Assembly: GCA_964573285.1 (NCBI GenBank)
Contig: CAZNJD010000035.1
Location: 1-29,250, forward strand
DNA from: UBA1140 sp964573285
GTDB lineage: Bacteria > Campylobacterota > Campylobacteria > Campylobacterales > Sulfurovaceae
Direction of reading: 5' to 3'
DNA: 29,250 bases
A program made the translations under genes and the position numbers. The notes under the pieces were generated by a model. It was not told the origin of the DNA and did no database searches. It saw only the letters and a list, made by a program, of their open reading frames with translations. The stretch's first letter is position 1, and every line of letters begins with the position of its first letter. Below are positions 24,591-29,250 of the stretch, piece after piece.

Positions 24591-24651
24591 CATAAAAAAA
24601 TATCAATAAAGGTTAAAAAAGAATAACTGTGTTTTTATATTAAATTTATAG

Positions 24652-24657
24652 TAAAAT
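24652..24657 (+). promoter_or_regulatory. anmK -10 box placed for a leaderless mRNA
   Basis: TAAAAT is followed by six bases, TGCATT, and then the anmK ATG. No ribosome binding site is present. The spacing is the same as for recQ. Confidence 0.5.
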
Positions 24658-24663
24658 TGCATT

Positions 24664-25752
24664 ATGAAAAAACGATATATAGGCATAATGTCAGGAACAA
24701 GTCTCGATGGTATAGATATAGCTCTATGTCAAATAGATAAAAATAGTTGTATATTAGAAAACTCTCTTACTACTCCATTTGATATAAATCTAAAAAATGA
24801 GATAATAGAAATTATAAATGGAACAACTACACTCAAACAGATAGGTGAAATAGACCACCGTTTAGGTTTAGAGTTTGCCAAAGCTGTAAATCTGCTACTC
24901 AAACAGACAAACTTAAACTCAAAAGATATAGAGGCGATAGGTTTACATGGTCAAACTCTTTGGCATGAACCAAATTCCAAATATCCTTTCTCTATGCAAT
25001 TAGGAAATCCTAGTTTATTGTCTGTCCAAACAGATATAACCGTAGTAGCAGATTTTAGAGCCAAAGATATAGCCTTAGGTGGACAAGGTGCACCTTTTGC
25101 TCCTGCTTTTCATGCTGAACTCTTTAGTCATATTCCAAACTGTGGTATAGTCAATATTGGTGGTATGGCAAATTTAACTCTATTATCTAATGAAACTATT
25201 GGATATGATACAGGTTGTGGAAATGTATTAATGGATATGTGGATACAAGAGAAAAAACAACTCCCTTTTGATAGAGATGGTACTTGGGCAAAATCGGGTC
25301 AAATCAATAATGATTTACTACAAAAAATGTTAGATGATAACTATTTTAAATTAGATTATCCTAAAAGTACAGGTCGAGAATATTTTAATAAGAATTTTTT
25401 AAGAAAATATTTAGAACTATATGATAAAATATCAGATGATGATATACAAGCAACACTATTAGCATTAAGTGTAAACTCTATTGCTAATGAGGTAAGAAAA
25501 TTTGATATAAAAACACTCTTAGTGTGTGGTGGTGGAGCAAAAAACAGTTATCTAATGGACTCTTTGCACTCACAGCTTGGAAATATAGTCGTAGATACAA
25601 CTGATAGTTATGGTGTAAGTGGTGATGATATAGAGGCTATGATATTTGCATGGTTTGCTTATAAACGATTATGCCATGAACCAATAAAATTAAAAACCGT
25701 AACAGGTGCAAAAAAGAATACAATATTAGGTGGAATATATGCAACCGATTAA
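24664..25752 (+). CDS. anmK: Anhydro-N-acetylmuramic acid kinase
   Basis: A 362-residue sugar kinase of the ASKHA fold. It opens and phosphorylates 1,6-anhydro-MurNAc, released by lytic transglycosylases during wall turnover, to MurNAc-6-phosphate. Motifs are G-I-M-S-G-T-S-L-D-G-I-D (phosphate 1 region), G-L-H-G-Q-T-L-W-H-E-P, N-I-G-G-M-A-N-L-T and the catalytic-region G-Y-D-T-G-C-G-N-V-L-M-D, followed by D-R-D-G-T-W-A-K-S-G. The start matches the family N-terminus. There is no binding site, and a -10 box ends 6 nt upstream. It overlaps the next kinase gene by 14 nt. Confidence 0.95.
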   Translation: MKKRYIGIMSGTSLDGIDIALCQIDKNSCILENSLTTPFDINLKNEIIEIINGTTTLKQIGEIDHRLGLEFAKAVNLLLKQTNLNSKDIEAIGLHGQTLWHEPNSKYPFSMQLGNPSLLSVQTDITVVADFRAKDIALGGQGAPFAPAFHAELFSHIPNCGIVNIGGMANLTLLSNETIGYDTGCGNVLMDMWIQEKKQLPFDRDGTWAKSGQINNDLLQKMLDDNYFKLDYPKSTGREYFNKNFLRKYLELYDKISDDDIQATLLALSVNSIANEVRKFDIKTLLVCGGGAKNSYLMDSLHSQLGNIVVDTTDSYGVSGDDIEAMIFAWFAYKRLCHEPIKLKTVTGAKKNTILGGIYATD

Positions 25753-26692
25753 AGATTGGATAGATGATTTAGGATATAGTAATTATAAATTAGAGGTGGT
25801 AAGTGCAGATGCGAGTTTAAGAAAATATTATCGTCTAATTTTAGAAAATGGAGATAGTTTTGTGATTATGGACTCTTCTCTACAAAAAGATAGCGTTTAT
25901 CCATTTATAGATATAAGTGTAAGATTACTCAAAGCAGTTGTTGACATTCCTAGAGTATATCATCAAGATTTAGCTCATGGTTATTTATTATTGGAGGATT
26001 TAGGGGATACTCCTTTGAGTACTATGCTAAATAATATGAGTTATAAACTTCTATATACTAAATCTATATATGAAATAATCAAAATGCAAAATGCCGATAC
26101 CACAGGCTTGGACTCTTATGATGAAGAGTTTATATTATTTGAAATGTCTTTGATGCAAGAGTGGTATATAGAAAAATACTTAGGAGTCAAATTAAATAAT
26201 AAAGGGGAGCAACTTTTTAATAATTCATTACAACTAATTAAAGATGAGATGTTATCCCAACCCCAAGGTTATTTTGTACATCGCGATTTTCATTCACGAA
26301 ATATTATGTTTAAGGGTAAAGGTAAAGTAGCTGTTATTGATTATCAAGATGCACGAGTAGGAGCTATTACTTATGACTTAGCATCATTACTAAAAGATGT
26401 ATATATTAGATTTGATAGAGAGAAGATAATAGATCTTGTATTAGAATTCAAAGAGCTAAAAGGTGGATTGCAAGATATTAGTAATGAGCAATTTATACGA
26501 TGGTTTGATTTTACAGCTTTGCAAAGACACATTAAGATATTAGGGATATTTGCACGATTAAATATTAGAGATAATAAACCAAACTATATAGAAAATATAC
26601 CTATGACTATATCTTATATTCGAGAGGCTATATCTATATATAGTGAGTTAAAACCTTTAGGTATGATTTTGGATAGTTTAAAAAACTCTTAA
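25739..26692 (+). CDS. amgK: Aminoglycoside-phosphotransferase-fold sugar kinase, AmgK-like (MurNAc/GlcNAc 1-kinase)
   Basis: A 317-residue kinase. The catalytic loop H-R-D-F-H-S-R-N (about 181-188) and the Mg-binding I-D-Y-Q-D-A-R-V-G-A-I-T-Y-D-L-A-S-L-L closely resemble AmgK, the anomeric kinase of the AmgK-MurU peptidoglycan recycling route of Pseudomonas. It would make MurNAc-1-phosphate, possibly also GlcNAc-1-phosphate. A GTG at 25730 is also open. I choose the ATG at 25739 because AGGTGGA sits directly before it. Its first 14 nt lie within anmK, so the two are co-translated. A murU partner gene is not adjacent, so the downstream step must be encoded elsewhere. Confidence 0.82.
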   Translation: MQPIKDWIDDLGYSNYKLEVVSADASLRKYYRLILENGDSFVIMDSSLQKDSVYPFIDISVRLLKAVVDIPRVYHQDLAHGYLLLEDLGDTPLSTMLNNMSYKLLYTKSIYEIIKMQNADTTGLDSYDEEFILFEMSLMQEWYIEKYLGVKLNNKGEQLFNNSLQLIKDEMLSQPQGYFVHRDFHSRNIMFKGKGKVAVIDYQDARVGAITYDLASLLKDVYIRFDREKIIDLVLEFKELKGGLQDISNEQFIRWFDFTALQRHIKILGIFARLNIRDNKPNYIENIPMTISYIREAISIYSELKPLGMILDSLKNS

Positions 26693-26725
26693 ATAGCACT
26701 CTTCGAATTCTGAAATTCTCTTATT

Positions 26726-26750
26726 ATAAAATAGTTATTTTATTTCTATT
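26726..26750. terminator. AT-rich hairpin between convergent amgK and yfaZ-like genes
   Basis: ATAAAAT (26726-26732), loop AGTT, ATTTTAT (26737-26743), followed by TTCTATT. A second small dyad, GAATT-CTGA-AATTC, lies at 26705-26718. Stems are A-T only, so this is a weak bidirectional terminator candidate. Confidence 0.35.
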
Positions 26751-26769
26751 AAATGACAATATCTAAATT

Positions 26770-27381
26770 TTAATAAGTAAATTTTAGTCCACCATAAAAT
26801 CCATTACTAAATAGATAGGTGGTATCTTCTGGATAACCTGTAACTATATTTCTATAACCTGCATATATTTTTACATTTTCTATCATCTCTATGTCTGCTG
26901 AAAATCTAAATTCACTATAGTTATCAGCATCACCAAATGCTAATGCACCAGGTGCATATAGAACCTTACCCTCTATAGATATAGGAGGTATATTAAACAT
27001 TAATGGTGGAAATGTATAGTGAACCATACCCATTAATGGTAAAGCAGAAAACCAATCATCAATATTTTTTCTATCATCTTTTACATTACTAACAATAAGT
27101 TTAGCTCCAAAAGTAAGCTCGACCCCCTCAACACCTTCGAGCTTATTAGTAGCACCAAAACCAGCACCTACTAGTTTTGATTTTATATCATCATCTTCTT
27201 TACTAATAAAGTTAAAATCACCTAGATATACAGTACTACTCGTTTGTAGTAGTGCTAAATTTCGAGAGTCTAATGTACCTTCAATCTCTAAGTCATTTGC
27301 ATTGACATTAATACCTACACCACTTTGAGCAGAGAGTAATCCTGTTGTTATAATTGAACTCATTAAAATTTTCTTAAACAT
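26770..27381 (-). CDS. YfaZ-family outer-membrane protein
   Basis: A 203-residue protein with a signal peptide (cleavage likely after L-L-S-A, about residue 18) and amphipathic beta strands throughout, ending in an aromatic residue (K-F-T-Y) as outer-membrane barrels often do. The stretch Y-A-P-G-A-L-A-F-G-D-A-D-N-Y-S-E-F and K-I-Y-A-G-Y-R matches the YfaZ family, whose function is unknown. AAGGAA precedes the ATG and a TATAAT box lies at 27414-27409 on the minus strand, directly after the serS stop, so it probably has its own promoter. Confidence 0.75.
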   Translation of the reverse strand: MFKKILMSSIITTGLLSAQSGVGINVNANDLEIEGTLDSRNLALLQTSSTVYLGDFNFISKEDDDIKSKLVGAGFGATNKLEGVEGVELTFGAKLIVSNVKDDRKNIDDWFSALPLMGMVHYTFPPLMFNIPPISIEGKVLYAPGALAFGDADNYSEFRFSADIEMIENVKIYAGYRNIVTGYPEDTTYLFSNGFYGGLKFTY

Positions 27382-27427
27382 ATTCTTTCCTTTTAGTTAG
27401 TTTGTATGATTATAACATATTTGGCTC

Positions 27428-28672
27428 TCACATATACTTTTGGAGTATTTTGGGTATTTCTATTGTTCCATCTTCATTTTGATAATTTTCCATTATAGCT
27501 ATAAGTGTTCTACCTACTGCCAAGGCTGAACCATTTAAAGTATGAACCAATCTATTTTTTTTATTATCTTTAAATCTAATTTTGGCTCTTCGTGCTTGGA
27601 AATCTCTGGTATTTGATATAGATGAAATCTCTCTATACTTATTTTGTCCAGGTAACCAAACTTCAAGGTCGATAGTAGTAGAAGCAGAGAAACCTAAATC
27701 TCCACCACAAAGCTCTACAACTCTATGTGGAAGTCCAAGTTTAGTTAATATATCCGAAGCATTCTGAACCATCATTTCAAATATTTTATCACTCTCATTA
27801 GGATTAGATATAGCTACCATTTCTACTTTATCAAATTGATGTTGTCTTATCATTCCTCTAGTATCTCGTCCTGCACTTCCTGCCTCTTTCCTAAAACAGG
27901 GTGTATATCCAGTTAGTAGTATAGGAAGCTCTTTGGCTGATAAGATTTCATTATTATATAAGTTTGTTAAAGGAACTTCTGCTGTAGGGATTAGATATAA
28001 ATCTTCACCCTCAATCTTAAACAAATCATCACCAAATTTTGGTAATTGTCCAGTTCCTTGTAGCATAGTAGCATTGTTTATAAATGGGACATAAACCTCT
28101 TCAAACCCTTTTTCTCTATTGACATCTAAAAAGAAGTTTATTAAAGCTCTCTCCATTCTAGCTGCTTTTCCTCGAAGAACAGAGAAACGACTTTTGGCAA
28201 GTTTAACACCTCGTTCAAAATCTATCCACCCATTTATTTCAGCTAAAGCCCAATGCTCTTTTGGTTCAAAATCAAACTCTCTTGGAGTTAGTACCTTTTT
28301 GATTTCAATATTATCCTCTTCATTAGCACCAGTTGGTACAGAGTTATCAGGAAAGTTTGGCATAGCTAGAGCGATATTTTCCAAAGCCTCTTGTGCTTTA
28401 TTAGCTGTTGTTTGAAGAGTAGTTATCAACTCTTTATTTGCATCAACTTTAGATTTAAGAGTAGTTATATCTTTACCCTCTCGTTTATATTGACCAAATA
28501 GTTTAGACATTTTATTCTGTTGTGCTTTAGCTATTTCTAATTTGGCATTTGCTTCTTTGAGATTAGCAAAGAGTGTTTTTAGAGTCTCTAGTGTCTGGTT
28601 ATTAACACCTTTTTTGGCAAGTTTACTACTTGCTTCATCAAAGTTTTTTTGTAAATATTTTAAATCAATCAT
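27428..28672 (-). CDS. serS: Seryl-tRNA synthetase
   Basis: A 414-residue class II aminoacyl-tRNA synthetase. The N-terminal arm (about 25-105) is a long antiparallel coiled coil that grips the tRNA-Ser variable arm. Motif 2 is F-R-K-E-A-G-S-A-G-R-D-T-R-G followed by Q-H-Q-F-D-K-V-E. Motif 3 is N-G-S-A-L-A-V-G-R-T near the C-terminus, and the serine-site region includes the T-A-E-V-P-L-T motif and I-S-S-I-S-N. Length is normal. The ATG is preceded by TTAGGTAACC, and a TATAAT box lies about 28 nt upstream. It is separated from the upstream gene by a terminator. Confidence 0.97.
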   Translation of the reverse strand: MIDLKYLQKNFDEASSKLAKKGVNNQTLETLKTLFANLKEANAKLEIAKAQQNKMSKLFGQYKREGKDITTLKSKVDANKELITTLQTTANKAQEALENIALAMPNFPDNSVPTGANEEDNIEIKKVLTPREFDFEPKEHWALAEINGWIDFERGVKLAKSRFSVLRGKAARMERALINFFLDVNREKGFEEVYVPFINNATMLQGTGQLPKFGDDLFKIEGEDLYLIPTAEVPLTNLYNNEILSAKELPILLTGYTPCFRKEAGSAGRDTRGMIRQHQFDKVEMVAISNPNESDKIFEMMVQNASDILTKLGLPHRVVELCGGDLGFSASTTIDLEVWLPGQNKYREISSISNTRDFQARRAKIRFKDNKKNRLVHTLNGSALAVGRTLIAIMENYQNEDGTIEIPKILQKYM

Positions 28673-28699
28673 AATTGGTTACCTAAGATAGTTTTTGAA

Positions 28700-28705
28700 A
28701 TTATA
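28700..28705 (-). promoter_or_regulatory. Promoter -10 box for serS
   Basis: On the minus strand TATAAT in AACTATAATTTC, 27 nt before the serS ATG. It lies just past the terminator of the preceding gene, so serS starts a new transcript. Confidence 0.55.
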
Positions 28706-28718
28706 GTTAAAAGAGTAG

Positions 28719-28753
28719 AAAAAAGAGGTAAAAGAGCAAAAGGTTGCTCTTTT
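28719..28753 (-). terminator. Terminator after the right-edge gene
   Basis: AAAAGAGCAA (28730-28739) pairs perfectly over 10 bp with TTGCTCTTTT (28744-28753) around the loop AAGG. On the minus strand the stem begins 4 nt after the TAA of the gene ending at 28758. It is followed by ACCTCTTTTTT. Confidence 0.8.
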
Positions 28754-28757
28754 TTAG

Positions 28758-29250
28758 TTAAAACTCATCAATAAAACTAGAGACTTGGCACTCTTCAAAA
28801 GAGAAACTTCCTGCTTTTGATAAATCTTCTAATTGTACAGTTATATTCCAATAAGCTATCTCTCCATTTTCACTATTACCACAATCATTAATATTTTTGA
28901 CTTCACTATTTTGGCTAAATGCTGTTACTACTACATTTTCAGCTTTGGTTTTACATACTACTTTAGCATTTTTGACCCAAAATCTATCTTCTGTTCCTGT
29001 ATCAATTTCAAATGCGAAACTTTTACTTATAGCTGTAGAGGTATTTGCATCTATATTAATTGTTTCAGGTACTTTAACCCCTTGGAAACTATGTAGTGTC
29101 TCAAAATGTACCTCACCACTTCTCTTTTTTACTCCAGAAAAATTTACACCTAAAGCAATTTTTTTACCTATCATATATGCTGGGAATTTAAGTGTCATAT
29201 AGGTTTTGCCCTCTTCATCTAATTGATAAGTTCCATCAGTAGAATCAATT
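28758..29250 (-). CDS. Unrecognised protein, C-terminal part only (5' end beyond the window)
   Basis: The frame is open from the stop at 28758 to the right edge, giving 163 visible residues. An ATG at 29198 could be mistaken for the start, but the 17 codons before it are open and protein-like (I-D-S-T-D-G-T-Y-Q-L-D-E-E-G-K-T-Y), and no binding site precedes it, so the gene almost certainly continues to the right. The visible part is rich in alternating polar/hydrophobic residues, suggesting beta strands, and has three cysteines (V-V-C-K, N-D-C-G, E-E-C-Q). No motif or family was recognised. An extracellular or periplasmic beta-sandwich is possible but not shown. It ends at a strong terminator. 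Confidence 0.7.
   Translation of the reverse strand, partial: IDSTDGTYQLDEEGKTYMTLKFPAYMIGKKIALGVNFSGVKKRSGEVHFETLHSFQGVKVPETINIDANTSTAISKSFAFEIDTGTEDRFWVKNAKVVCKTKAENVVVTAFSQNSEVKNINDCGNSENGEIAYWNITVQLEDLSKAGSFSFEECQVSSFIDEF

Noticed and set aside
28833..29202. Plus-strand frames of 87 and 101 codons at the right edge
   Set aside because: They lie opposite a longer minus-strand frame that has a terminator directly after its stop and runs past the edge. They show no family features.

Overview
The window is AT-rich bacterial chromosome, roughly one third G+C by eye. Its gene content and order point to the Campylobacterota (epsilonproteobacteria), most likely a non-flagellated, Sulfurovum-like lineage. 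The order rplY-pth-LptF/G permease-lysA-pheA-hisC-dxs, and the block fdxA / ndk-yceD-rpmF-plsX-fabH, match gene order known from Campylobacter. In Campylobacter and relatives fliF-fliG-fliH sit between hisC and dxs. Here they are absent and the two genes overlap by 4 nt. The genus is inferred from synteny and protein character, not from a marker-gene search.

Left edge (1-470): the 5' end of a REP-associated, IS200-like tyrosine transposase runs off the window on the minus strand. It is followed by a short G+C-rich patch, a possible gene remnant and the rplY promoter. Region 471-9124 (plus strand) holds ribosomal protein L25, peptidyl-tRNA hydrolase, an LptF/LptG permease, then lysine (lysA), phenylalanine (pheA), histidine (hisC), isoprenoid/thiamine precursor (dxs) and S-adenosylmethionine (metK) genes. 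Region 9206-12659 (plus) holds a 2[4Fe-4S] ferredoxin with a clear terminator, then ndk-yceD-rpmF-plsX-fabH, which links nucleotide supply, ribosome biogenesis and the start of phospholipid and fatty-acid synthesis. It ends in a hairpin terminator built onto the fabH stop codon.

Region 12693-15888 (minus) holds a periplasmic di-heme cytochrome c peroxidase, a 328-bp gap with inverted repeats, and recQ. Region 16052-21092 (plus) is the most distinctive part. An OmpA-like outer-membrane protein overlaps by 8 nt the gene for a 1308-residue lipoprotein made almost entirely of acidic, Asp/Gly-rich thrombospondin type 3-like calcium-binding repeats. These are arranged in a 258-bp higher-order repeat, and the protein ends in a globular domain resembling the formylglycine-generating-enzyme (SUMF1/C-type-lectin-like) fold. 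I read this pair as a candidate calcium-stiffened surface stalk and its envelope anchor.

Region 21217-29250: rimO (plus) converges on a PIF1-like helicase gene, which lies behind a Crp/Fnr-family regulator gene (both minus). Divergent from these is anmK-amgK (plus), two kinases of peptidoglycan sugar recycling. Then on the minus strand come a YfaZ-like outer-membrane protein, serS, a terminator, and the 3' part of an unrecognised protein whose 5' end lies beyond the right edge. No rRNA, tRNA or CRISPR array was seen.

Several start codons can be decided from the sequence: TTG for hisC, dxs and rimO, and downstream ATGs for metK, ndk, the OmpA protein, the PIF1-like helicase and amgK. Two genes, recQ and anmK, have a -10 box so close to the ATG that their mRNAs may be leaderless.
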